A DNA stretch of 7,432 nucleotides from Acidobacteriaceae bacterium (lineage in GTDB: Bacteria > Acidobacteriota > Terriglobia > Bryobacterales > Bryobacteraceae). The stretch's first letter is position 1, and each line of letters starts with the position of its first letter. Location: NCBI GenBank assembly GCA_019245255.1, contig JAFARV010000127.1:1-7432 (forward strand), written 5' to 3'. A program made the translations under genes and the position numbers. Below are positions 1-6,720 of this stretch, in pieces. The notes under the pieces are model-generated. The model saw only the letters and a list, made by a program, of their open reading frames with translations, did no database searches and was not told the origin of the DNA.

Positions 1-1005
1 GTACCACGCAATTATCACGTCGTCTTCGTCGAATTTCGCGTTCGGTCCGAAGTCCACCGCTCCGATTTTCTGTCCGCTCCCGGCATGACCTCCGATCGTT
101 ATAAGCAGGTGTTGCCCGCTACGTGCCTCGGCGCTACCGGCGCGTGATTTCAATCCTGTATAGTTCGCAATAGATCCGCCAAGAAAGATGTCGTACCAGG
201 CCGCAACATGCAATGCGGGCACTCTGATGTCCGGATGGTGCTCCTCGATCGACCACCGCTTCCAGTAATCGTCGTAGTTGGGATGCGCCAGCCAATCCAG
301 AAAGTAGGGCGCCAGCTCCCGTAACGATTGCTGCCATTCACCCGGCAAATTGAAGAGCGGGTAGTGCTCTAACGGCAACACCTGAATTCCGTTCAGCGCG
401 TTAGTGTGCTTTTGAGTGAAGCGATTTGCCGTGTCCTGCGCCAAGCCGGAAGTCCACGACTCGTTGAACCATTGCTCGAAGGCGCCGCCCTGATACGTCC
501 AACCGTCGTGGTAATTGCTGGCCGTCACCACCGGGCAGATACCGGCAAGATGGGGTGGGTGCGCGATCGCAGCCAGCATCTGCGTGGCGCCGACATACGA
601 ACCTCCAAACATACCCACCTTGCCGTTCGACTCGGGAAGGCCCGCCGCCCACTCGACCGTATCGTAGCCGTCGTCGGACTCGTGCAGGAATGGATACCAA
701 TCGCCTTCCGATGTGTAGCGTCCGCGCACATCCTCCACTACGACGACATACCCGGATGCCGCGGCGCGATAGCCGAAGTCGACCGTTCCGGACTTGTTGT
801 ACGGCGTGCGCTCGAGCAGCACTGGATATTTGCCCTGCTGGTTCGGCTTGTAGATGTCCGCACGTAACGTCACCCCATCCCGCATCGTCACGGCCACATT
901 GCGTTCAACAACAACGTCGAGCGCTCGGGCACGCAAGACCACAAGAGGTAGGAGAGTCACAGCAACTGATAGTCGGAGAAGCATCTGGTACGGCCACAAT
1001 ATCAT
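1..1005 (-). CDS. CocE/NonD family exported serine hydrolase (partial, C-terminus missing)
   Basis: This is an alpha/beta hydrolase of the X-Pro dipeptidyl-peptidase (S15)/CocE family, which cleaves acyl esters or amides, including peptide bonds after proline. The frame is open for 335 codons and runs off the left edge, so the C-terminal jelly-roll domain expected of the family is absent from the window. Visible family features in order are MRDGVTLRADIYKP near residues 42-55, RTPYNKSG, VVVVEDVRGRYTSEGDW, and the nucleophile elbow GGSYVG with Ser136. Later come a cap region rich in Trp and Tyr, then AAWYDIFLGGS with the likely catalytic Asp272, and GGHAGSG with the likely catalytic His307. The N-terminus is a signal peptide: an Arg, a Leu/Val-rich core and a probable cleavage after ARA (about residue 28). 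I chose ATG at 1005, which has a weak AGAG ribosome site 8 bases upstream. ATG at 984 would give a shorter but equally good signal peptide. An in-frame stop lies just upstream. The family is confident; the substrate is unknown. Confidence 0.9.
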   Translation of the reverse strand, partial: MILWPYQMLLRLSVAVTLLPLVVLRARALDVVVERNVAVTMRDGVTLRADIYKPNQQGKYPVLLERTPYNKSGTVDFGYRAAASGYVVVVEDVRGRYTSEGDWYPFLHESDDGYDTVEWAAGLPESNGKVGMFGGSYVGATQMLAAIAHPPHLAGICPVVTASNYHDGWTYQGGAFEQWFNESWTSGLAQDTANRFTQKHTNALNGIQVLPLEHYPLFNLPGEWQQSLRELAPYFLDWLAHPNYDDYWKRWSIEEHHPDIRVPALHVAAWYDIFLGGSIANYTGLKSRAGSAEARSGQHLLITIGGHAGSGQKIGAVDFGPNAKFDEDDVIIAWY

Positions 1006-1121
1006 TTGAAAAACTCTGGCTGAAGCTCGGAGTCAATTGGCACAGCTTCCCGAAGCGGTCTGACCGGCGTCCCGCTAGACGGTGGACAACACGGTAAACT
1101 CGGCATCAGGTCTAGTCCCAA
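1006..1121. promoter_or_regulatory. Divergent intergenic region between hydrolase and M61 peptidase
   Basis: These 116 bases separate two divergently transcribed genes for exported enzymes, so promoters for both should lie here. A TTGACT on the minus strand (complement of 1031-1036) resembles a -35 box for the hydrolase but has no good -10 box at the usual spacing. On the plus strand TGGACA (1083-1088) and TCTAGT (1111-1116) resemble promoter boxes but are 22 bases apart. The promoter role is inferred from gene orientation; I cannot assign exact boxes. Confidence 0.4.
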
Positions 1122-3074
1122 TTGATTACCTTTCGGCATACTTCAGTTCTCGCAATAGTCCTGGCATTTGGCGGAGTTTCGATTCCGGCGGCGGGACAAA
1201 CGATTCAGTCGCCTACACCCGCTCCCTTACCGCCACCCATCGCCGAACCTCGCGACCAGGCGTATCCGGGCACGATCGATCTGCTGGTCGACGCTAGTGA
1301 CGTCCAGCGTCGGATTATCCGCGTGCATGAGACAGTACCGGTTCAAACGGGCCGGCTGACTCTGCTGTACCCTGAGTGGCTGCCCGGAACGCACGCTCCT
1401 GAAGGACCGATCTCTTCGGTTGGTGGACTGGTAGTCACTGCCAACGGAAAGCGCGTCAATTGGGTTCGTGATCGCGTGAATATCTTTGCGTTTCACATCG
1501 ATGTGCCGTCAGGAACCAGCAGCGTGGATGTCGAGTTTGAGTATCTGGCTCCGCTTCAAGCCGCCGACGGGCGGATCTCGATGTCATCGAAGATACTCGA
1601 TCTCGAATGGAATACGGTTGTTCTATACCCGGCGGGCTACTTTTCCCGCTGCATCCAGGTCACACCAAGCTTGCGACTGCCCTCTGGATGGCAATTTGCG
1701 TCCGCTCTAGACGTGGGCTCACATGATGGTGACCTGGTTCACTTCAAATCGACAACTCTGAACACATTAGTTGACTCGCCTCTGTACGCCGGGATCAATT
1801 ACAAACGTTTCGATCTTTCGACCGGGCCCGATAACCAGGTCTTTCTGGATGTTTTCGCCGATGCACCCGCGAATCTCGCCGTTACTCCCGAGCAGCTACG
1901 GCTGCACAAGAACCTCGTCGAGCAGGCACAGAAGTTATTCGGTTCGCATCACTACGGCCACTACGATTTTCTGTTTTCGTTGAGTAATACCGTCGGCATA
2001 ATTGGACTCGAACACCACCAATCCAGTGAAGACGGTTTGCGTACGAATTACTTTACGGAGTGGGATCGCGGCATTCCGAACCGGGACCTCTTAGGCCACG
2101 AGTACACGCACTCATGGAATGGTAAGTTCCGCCGTCCCGCGGACCTGTGGACTCCTGAGTTCAATGTCCCCATGCAGGACGATCTGCTTTGGGTATATGA
2201 GGGAATGACACAGTACTTCGGGTATGTGCTGACCGCGCGCTCCGGACTACGCTCGCCGGAAGAGACTCGGGATTTGATCGCAAGAATAGCTGCGAACTTC
2301 GATGTGAGTCCCGGGAGGACATGGAGACCGCTGGTCGATACCACCAATCAGCCGATTGTTTCCGAGCGCAGGCCAGTGCCATGGGTGAGTTGGCTGCGGC
2401 CAGAGGATTACTACAACGAAGGATTGCTGATTTGGCTGGACGCTGACACGAAGATACGCGAACTAAGCGGGAATAAGAAGTCGCTCGATGACTTCGCGCG
2501 TTTATTTTTCGGGATAGATAACGGCAGCTACGTTACTCAGACGTATACGTTAGAAGATGTGGTTAGCGGCTTGAACAAGGTTCAACCGTATGACTGGGAG
2601 AATTTCCTGAAGACACGGGTGTACGAGCTCGCGCCCCATACTCCGGAAGATGGTATCGCCCGCGGAGGATACCGGCTTGAGTACAGCGATACGCCTCCGG
2701 CATGGCTGAAGATTGAAGAAGGGTCGCACGATGACGAAGACAACGCTGGTATTAGCTTCGCAACAGGTATCGGCGTTTCACTTAAGACGGATGGCATGGT
2801 GGAGAGCGTCTGGTGGGATAGTCCGGCGTTCAAAGCCGGCCTGACGTCCGGGATGCAGATTACCGCCGTGAACGGAACAGCTTTTAAGTTGGATGTTTTT
2901 CGTACCGCCATAGCCGACGCGGAGAAGAGTACGAAGCCGATCAAACTACTGCTGAAGCGTGGCGACGAGTTTCAAACGATTGACGTGGATTACCACGGTG
3001 GCCTGCGGTACCCAAAGCTTGCACGGATAGAAGGCACCCCTGATCGGATCAGTTCGATTCTGACTGCCAGGTAA
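1122..3074 (+). CDS. M61 family (glycyl aminopeptidase-like) exported zinc peptidase with C-terminal PDZ domain
   Basis: This is a zinc metallopeptidase of family M61, whose characterised member is a glycyl aminopeptidase. The 650-residue length suits the family. Residues 1-25 form a signal peptide (Arg/His start, hydrophobic core, cleavage probably after AAG), so it acts in the periplasm or outside. An N-terminal beta-rich domain (about 45-240, with LLYPEWLPGTHAPEG) precedes the catalytic domain. The zinc motif is HEYTHSWNGK, with His326, catalytic Glu327 and His330; the third ligand is probably Glu360 in LWVYEGMTQYFG. YNEGLLIWLDADTKIREL further along is also typical. A PDZ domain spans roughly 544-627 (ATGIGVSL, then SPAFKAGLTSGMQITAVNG). 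The start is TTG at 1122: an in-frame TAG lies at 1113-1115, and a downstream start would cut into the signal peptide. The ribosome site is weak (AGG at 1108-1110). It diverges from the hydrolase gene and ends 20 bases before fbp. The physiological substrate is unknown. Confidence 0.93.
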   Translation: MITFRHTSVLAIVLAFGGVSIPAAGQTIQSPTPAPLPPPIAEPRDQAYPGTIDLLVDASDVQRRIIRVHETVPVQTGRLTLLYPEWLPGTHAPEGPISSVGGLVVTANGKRVNWVRDRVNIFAFHIDVPSGTSSVDVEFEYLAPLQAADGRISMSSKILDLEWNTVVLYPAGYFSRCIQVTPSLRLPSGWQFASALDVGSHDGDLVHFKSTTLNTLVDSPLYAGINYKRFDLSTGPDNQVFLDVFADAPANLAVTPEQLRLHKNLVEQAQKLFGSHHYGHYDFLFSLSNTVGIIGLEHHQSSEDGLRTNYFTEWDRGIPNRDLLGHEYTHSWNGKFRRPADLWTPEFNVPMQDDLLWVYEGMTQYFGYVLTARSGLRSPEETRDLIARIAANFDVSPGRTWRPLVDTTNQPIVSERRPVPWVSWLRPEDYYNEGLLIWLDADTKIRELSGNKKSLDDFARLFFGIDNGSYVTQTYTLEDVVSGLNKVQPYDWENFLKTRVYELAPHTPEDGIARGGYRLEYSDTPPAWLKIEEGSHDDEDNAGISFATGIGVSLKTDGMVESVWWDSPAFKAGLTSGMQITAVNGTAFKLDVFRTAIADAEKSTKPIKLLLKRGDEFQTIDVDYHGGLRYPKLARIEGTPDRISSILTAR

Positions 3075-3094
3075 CTTCGCGAAACACACTTTAG

Positions 3095-4072
3095 ATGATC
3101 ACCACCGTCCAGCAACACCTGCTCGATATGCAACAGCGCATTCCGGGCGCACGAGGTACATTTTCGTGGCTGCTCTCAGGGATCACGCTCGCAACTAAAA
3201 TGACGGAGGCCAAGATCCGTCGCGCGGGCCTCTCGGACCTGATAGGCGCGGCGGGCGCGACAAATGTACAGGGTGAAGTACAGCAGAAGCTGGACGTATA
3301 TGCCAATCAAGCTCTTCTGCACTGTCTCGGTGTTCGCGACAGCGTGGCCATGCTGGTATCCGAGGAGAACGAGGAGCCGGTCACGTTTGATCGTTCGCCC
3401 GATGCCGGCGAATACGTAATTGTCTTCGATCCTCTCGATGGTTCATCGAATATCGACGTCAACGTGAACGTCGGCACAATATTTTCGATTTATCGCCGTG
3501 CGGGAGCACGGGACACGAGCCATCCCGCACACGTTCTGCAGCGCGGCTGTTGCCAGGTGGCTGCCGGGTACGTAGTCTACGGACCTTCAACCATTCTTGT
3601 CTACACCACCGGCCAGGGAGTGTTCGGGTTCACGCTCGATCCGGCAATCGGTGCTTATGTACTCAGCCATGACAACATCCGTATGCCGGAGCGGGGCTCT
3701 ATCTACTCTGTAAACGAGGCGAACTCGGACGATTTCCCGCGGCGCTATCAAACTTACCTCGCCCGGCTGCGATCCGGCGACTTGGGCCGAAAGTACACTT
3801 CACGCTATGTGGGATCGTTAGTCGCGGACTTTCACCGGACCGTTCTCAAGGGCGGAGTCTTTCTATATCCACCGACCAAAGGCTATCCTCAAGGTAAGTT
3901 GCGGCTTCTGTACGAGGCCAACCCGCTTGCATTTATTGCAGAGCAAGCACAGGGGCTCGCTGTCGATGGAACTAAACGAATCCTCGACATCGAGCCGCAC
4001 GACATTCATCAGCGCACTCCGTTTATTATCGGCAGCAGAGAAGAGGTTGAGGTTTTTATGAACTCGCCTTAG
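3095..4072 (+). CDS. fbp: Class I fructose-1,6-bisphosphatase
   Basis: The enzyme hydrolyses fructose 1,6-bisphosphate to fructose 6-phosphate and phosphate, the committed step of gluconeogenesis, in the cytoplasm. At 325 residues it is close to the usual class I length. Metal and substrate residues are intact: Glu90/Glu91 in VSEENEE, Asp112 and Asp115 in FDPLDGSSNIDVNVNVG, Lys268 and Glu274 in GKLRLLYEANPLAF, plus YTSRYVGSLVADFHR and a DIHQRTPFIIGS C-terminus. From memory it follows the E. coli enzyme almost without gaps (for example GEVQQKLD and AAGYVVYG). The AMP-site region differs: the usual TGELT loop reads RGTFS (20-24) and the usual Lys before Tyr107 is Glu106, while Arg134 remains. 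The start is fixed at ATG 3095 because an in-frame TAG sits directly before it; no Shine-Dalgarno sequence is visible. It probably shares a transcript with the M61 gene, which ends 20 bases upstream, although the functions look unrelated. Confidence 0.97.
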   Translation: MITTVQQHLLDMQQRIPGARGTFSWLLSGITLATKMTEAKIRRAGLSDLIGAAGATNVQGEVQQKLDVYANQALLHCLGVRDSVAMLVSEENEEPVTFDRSPDAGEYVIVFDPLDGSSNIDVNVNVGTIFSIYRRAGARDTSHPAHVLQRGCCQVAAGYVVYGPSTILVYTTGQGVFGFTLDPAIGAYVLSHDNIRMPERGSIYSVNEANSDDFPRRYQTYLARLRSGDLGRKYTSRYVGSLVADFHRTVLKGGVFLYPPTKGYPQGKLRLLYEANPLAFIAEQAQGLAVDGTKRILDIEPHDIHQRTPFIIGSREEVEVFMNSP

Positions 4073-4097
4073 CAGCCGCGGTTCAAACGTCATACAC

Positions 4098-4128
4098 GAC
4101 GCGTACCACTTCCGTCCAATCACGCGTC
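4098..4128. repeat. Inverted repeat upstream of bactofilin gene (GACGCGT / ACGCGTC)
   Basis: GACGCGT at 4098-4104 is matched by its exact reverse complement ACGCGTC at 4122-4128, with 17 bases between. It lies in the 85-base gap between fbp and the bactofilin gene. Possible roles are an operator for a dimeric regulator or a weak hairpin behind fbp. No T-tract follows, so a standard intrinsic terminator is unlikely. Arms of this size can arise by chance. Confidence 0.3.
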
Positions 4129-4129
4129 A

Positions 4130-4150
4130 AGGTTCTGTAACCTGTAGGAG
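4130..4150 (+). promoter_or_regulatory. Bactofilin ribosome binding site with small adjacent hairpin
   Basis: AGGAG at 4146-4150 is a clear Shine-Dalgarno sequence 7 bases before the ATG at 4158, and it is the best ribosome site in the window. Just upstream, 4130-4143 (AGGTT-CTGT-AACCT) can form a 5-bp stem with a 4-base loop that leaves the AGGAG unpaired. The ribosome site is seen directly; any function of the hairpin is conjecture. Confidence 0.75.
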
Positions 4151-4157
4151 AGTAGAC

Positions 4158-4667
4158 ATGTGGAGCGATCGCAAGCAGCCAGAAGATACGCCCAGGCCGA
4201 ACCCAGCACCGAGCAGACCGGATGTGGGCGCCTCTAACTCCGAAGTGCCGGCCGCAGCCGCCGGACGCACCATGGTGGCCGACTCGCGTGGCGTGGCGGT
4301 TATCGGTAAAGGAATGGTCATCAAGGGCCAGATCAAGAGCGCAGAGCATATGCACATTTCCGGTGAGATCGATGGATCGCTGAATCTTGCAGGATTCGAT
4401 CTGACTGTCACGTCAGATGCAAGAGTCCATGCCGATGTCGCCGCGCGAGAGGTGGACGTGGGTGGCGCAATCGAAGGGAACGTGGACGCAACGAGAAAGA
4501 TCACGGTCCGCAAAGGCGGCCGGCTGATCGGCGACCTGCGGACGCCCGGCATCGTCATCGAAGACGGTGCTTACTTTAAAGGAAACATCGAGATCGTGAA
4601 TCGCGATTCGCGCGATACAACAGGTGGTGCAGCGACTCCCGCACGCACCGCGACGGCGGCCGGTTAG
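4158..4667 (+). CDS. Bactofilin (polymer-forming cytoskeletal protein)
   Basis: Bactofilins assemble without nucleotide into filaments or sheets, often at the inner membrane, and help place cell-wall enzymes, stalks or chromosome-organising proteins. The 169-residue protein has the family layout. Residues 1-45 are a Pro/Ala-rich, probably disordered tail with no membrane segment. Residues 46-148 are a right-handed beta-helix core with regularly spaced Val/Ile and Gly (VAVIGKGMVIKGQI, HMHISGEIDGSLNL, VDVGGAIEGNV, ITVRKGGRLIGDLRTPGIVI, AYFKGNIEI). Residues 149-169 are a short Thr/Ala/Gly tail. The start is the ATG preceded by AGGAG. Bactofilin genes often neighbour M23 peptidase or parAB-like genes; none is present here. 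The upstream neighbour is fbp, 85 bases away, and the downstream gene is convergent, so it is probably the last gene of its transcript or has its own promoter. Family identity is firm; the cellular role cannot be read from this locus. Confidence 0.93.
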   Translation: MWSDRKQPEDTPRPNPAPSRPDVGASNSEVPAAAAGRTMVADSRGVAVIGKGMVIKGQIKSAEHMHISGEIDGSLNLAGFDLTVTSDARVHADVAAREVDVGGAIEGNVDATRKITVRKGGRLIGDLRTPGIVIEDGAYFKGNIEIVNRDSRDTTGGAATPARTATAAG

Positions 4668-4729
4668 CCGCGGGAACCCAGCCGCGCAGCATTGGCAAGC
4701 CACGGTCGGAATTTCGCCCTGGAAAGTAA
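4668..4729. other. Convergent intergenic gap
   Basis: These 62 bases lie between the 3' ends of the plus-strand bactofilin gene and the minus-strand SDR gene, so transcription from both sides should stop about here. A GC-rich 5-bp stem (GCGGC 4656-4660 with GCCGC 4667-4671) spans the bactofilin stop codon but has no T-tract. I see no standard intrinsic terminator in either direction. Confidence 0.5.
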
Positions 4730-5443
4730 TTAGCGTTCATTCAGACCGCCATCCACTGCCAAAACCTGACCGGTTACGAAATCGGGACCGGTCAGGAAAA
4801 AGTGCACTGCGTCGGCAATCTCTTCGGGACTTCCGGCGCGCTGCATGGGCGTGGCGTCGATCATTTTTTGCACGCGTGCATCAACGTCATTGAAGGGAAT
4901 CACGCCGGGCGCAACCGAATTCACAGTGATTCCAGGAGCCAGCGCTTTTGCGAGGGCCCTGGTAAGCATGATGACTCCCGCCTTGGACGCACAGTAGTGA
5001 ACATGTTCGGCCCAGGGACGTATCCCACCGAGCGAACTGACATTCACAATCCGGCCATGGCCGCGTTCTCGCATTTGCCGCGCAGCTTCCTGACAGCAGA
5101 AGAAGACTGCTTTTAGGTTCACGTTGTGAATAGAATCCCAATCGGCTTCGCTGATGTCGAGCGCGTCGATTCGAGTGAACCGTGCTGCGTTATTTACAAG
5201 GCAATCGAGTAACCCGAACCGCTCGCGCACATCGGCGAACAGGCGCCGGATCTCGTCTACGTGGGTGAGATCGGCCTGAAACAAAGGAGCGCCGCCACAC
5301 TCCCGTGCGGCCTCTTCTGCTTCCGTGCGCGAAGTGTCGTAGTGGATTGCAACATCGAAGCCACGTTTGTGAAGCTCAATTGCGATCACTCGCCCGATTC
5401 GTTTAGCGGCGCCTGTAATCAGTACGCGACGGGGCTCGCTCAC
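4730..5443 (-). CDS. Short-chain dehydrogenase/reductase, pteridine reductase-like
   Basis: This is an NAD(P)H-dependent Rossmann-fold oxidoreductase of the classical SDR family, 237 residues and probably cytoplasmic. The cofactor motif is TGAAKRIG (10-17), which has Arg15 where most SDRs have Gly; TGxxxRxG is the mark of pteridine reductase PTR1 and dihydromonapterin reductase FolM. HYDTSRTEAE at 34-43 also recalls the NADPH-phosphate-binding HYxxS stretch of PTR1. Asp58 (QADL), NNAARF (84-89), Asn109, Ser137, Tyr150 and Lys154 (YCASK) complete the fold and the active site. The C-terminus TGQVLAVDGGLNER is usual. PTR1 and FolM carry Asp at the position of Ser137, so true pteridine activity is uncertain; it could equally be a 3-oxoacyl- or sugar-type reductase. 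The start is GTG at 5443, overlapping the hemL stop as GTGA, with GAGG at 5451-5448 as a close ribosome site. It is the last gene of the minus-strand operon. Confidence 0.88.
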   Translation of the reverse strand: MSEPRRVLITGAAKRIGRVIAIELHKRGFDVAIHYDTSRTEAEEAARECGGAPLFQADLTHVDEIRRLFADVRERFGLLDCLVNNAARFTRIDALDISEADWDSIHNVNLKAVFFCCQEAARQMRERGHGRIVNVSSLGGIRPWAEHVHYCASKAGVIMLTRALAKALAPGITVNSVAPGVIPFNDVDARVQKMIDATPMQRAGSPEEIADAVHFFLTGPDFVTGQVLAVDGGLNER

Positions 5444-6720
5444 AACGCCTCGGCGTGCTGCTCCGAAAAGAACTCCGCAATCGCAGTAGCCGTATAGCCG
5501 GTGTCGTGTGCGGTGTGCGCGGAAGAAACGAATGCCGCTTCGAACTGTGAAGGCGGCAGGTATACACCACGATCCAGCAGAAAGTGGAAGAACCTGCTGA
5601 ACTGTTCACGATCGGACCGTCGCGCATCGTCGTAGTTCCGCACAGGCCCTTGCTGGAAGAAGATCGTGAACATCGACCCAACCCAGTTGACAGCGATTCC
5701 CTCCGGAACGTTCGCAGCGATCTGCGCTGTCGATTGCTCCAATTGAGCGTACAGGCCGGGCTCGGCTTCGATCTGCTTTAGCATCGCGATTCCGGCCGTC
5801 ACGGCCAGGGGATTCCCGGAAAGAGTTCCCGCCTGGTAGATAGGGCCGGCCGGAGCAACCTGGCTCATAATATCGGCGCGGCCGCCGTATGCAGCGATGG
5901 GCAAGCCGCCGCCAATGATTTTCCCGAGCGTCGTCAGGTCGGGCGTTACGCCATATAGTTGCTGTGCGCCACCACGGCTTAAACGGAAGCCCGTCATCAC
6001 CTCGTCAAAGACGAGCAGCGCGCCATATTTCGTCGTAAGATCTCGAAGCCCTTCAAGATAGCCAGGAGACGGCGCAATGCAGCCCATGTTGCCGGCCACC
6101 GGCTCTACGATGAATGCTGCGATGCGATCGCCGTATTCGCGAAAAGCATCCTCCGCGCGATCCAGATCGTTGAAGGGAATCGTGATCGTTGTCCCTGCGA
6201 AGCACTGCGGGACTCCGGCGGTGTCAGGCAAAGCGAGTGTTGCAATACCCGAGCCCGCTTTCACCAATAGCGAATCGACATGGCCGTGATAGCATCCCTC
6301 ACACTTCACGACCAGCTCTCGACCAGTGAAGCCGCGCGCCACCCGAATCGCGCTCATGCAGGCCTCAGTGCCCGAGTTCACCAGCCGAACCATCGCGATG
6401 GATGGAACGGCGTCAGTGATGAGTTCGGCCAATTCAATCTCGCGCGCGGTGGGCGCGCCGAAACTGGTCCCCAACTCCAGCACCGATTGCAGCGCCTCGA
6501 TAGCAGCCCGAGGCCGATGCCCAAATAACAGCGGACCCCACGAACACACGTAATCGATGTATTCGTTGCCGTCAACGTCGACAATGTGCGAACCTTCACC
6601 ACGGGCAATAAAGCGCGGGGTCCCGCCAACTCCGCGAAACGCGCGTACGGGCGAATTCACGCCTCCGGGAATCAGGGATTGTGCGCGAGCGAACAGCGCC
6701 TCCGACTGCGCGGTATTCAT
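5440..6720 (-). CDS. hemL: Glutamate-1-semialdehyde 2,1-aminomutase
   Basis: HemL converts glutamate 1-semialdehyde to 5-aminolevulinate using pyridoxal/pyridoxamine phosphate, the last step of the C5 route that starts tetrapyrrole (heme, siroheme, B12) synthesis. It is a cytoplasmic homodimer. The 426-residue length is standard. Recognisable elements are SLIPGGVNSPVRAF (15-28), VCSWGPLLFGH (58-68), NSGTEACMSAIRVAR (115-129) and CYHGHVDSLLVKAGSG (143-158). LVFDEVMTGFR (236-246) carries Asp239 for the cofactor ring nitrogen. TLGKIIGGGLP (264-274) carries the Schiff-base Lys267, and QAGTLSGNPLA (296-306) follows. Its presence implies that the host makes 5-aminolevulinate from glutamyl-tRNA and so should carry hemA elsewhere. 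The ATG at 6720 overlaps the upstream flavoprotein stop (ATGA), and the end overlaps the SDR start (GTGA). No Shine-Dalgarno sequence is visible, and a predicted hairpin abuts the start, so translation is probably coupled to the upstream gene. Confidence 0.97.
   Translation of the reverse strand: MNTAQSEALFARAQSLIPGGVNSPVRAFRGVGGTPRFIARGEGSHIVDVDGNEYIDYVCSWGPLLFGHRPRAAIEALQSVLELGTSFGAPTAREIELAELITDAVPSIAMVRLVNSGTEACMSAIRVARGFTGRELVVKCEGCYHGHVDSLLVKAGSGIATLALPDTAGVPQCFAGTTITIPFNDLDRAEDAFREYGDRIAAFIVEPVAGNMGCIAPSPGYLEGLRDLTTKYGALLVFDEVMTGFRLSRGGAQQLYGVTPDLTTLGKIIGGGLPIAAYGGRADIMSQVAPAGPIYQAGTLSGNPLAVTAGIAMLKQIEAEPGLYAQLEQSTAQIAANVPEGIAVNWVGSMFTIFFQQGPVRNYDDARRSDREQFSRFFHFLLDRGVYLPPSQFEAAFVSSAHTAHDTGYTATAIAEFFSEQHAEAL

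Noticed and set aside
1031..1036. TTGACT on the minus strand as the -35 box of the hydrolase promoter
   Set aside because: No acceptable -10 hexamer lies 15-19 bases downstream, so I list only the region.
406..1097. Plus-strand open frames of 153 and 180 codons over the left-hand gene
   Set aside because: They lie antisense to the hydrolase frame, which carries continuous family motifs, and their translations are Arg/Pro/His-rich without recognisable motifs.
4083..4558. Minus-strand open frames of 90 and 143 codons over the bactofilin
   Set aside because: They are antisense to a well-supported bactofilin with a strong ribosome site; compositions are those of complementary-strand shadows.
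4656..4671. GC-rich stem over the bactofilin stop codon as a terminator
   Set aside because: The stem is only 5 bp and no run of T follows, so it does not meet the intrinsic terminator pattern.
4802..5116. Plus-strand open frame of 104 codons across the SDR gene
   Set aside because: It is a shadow of the SDR coding frame, with no ribosome site or recognisable motif.
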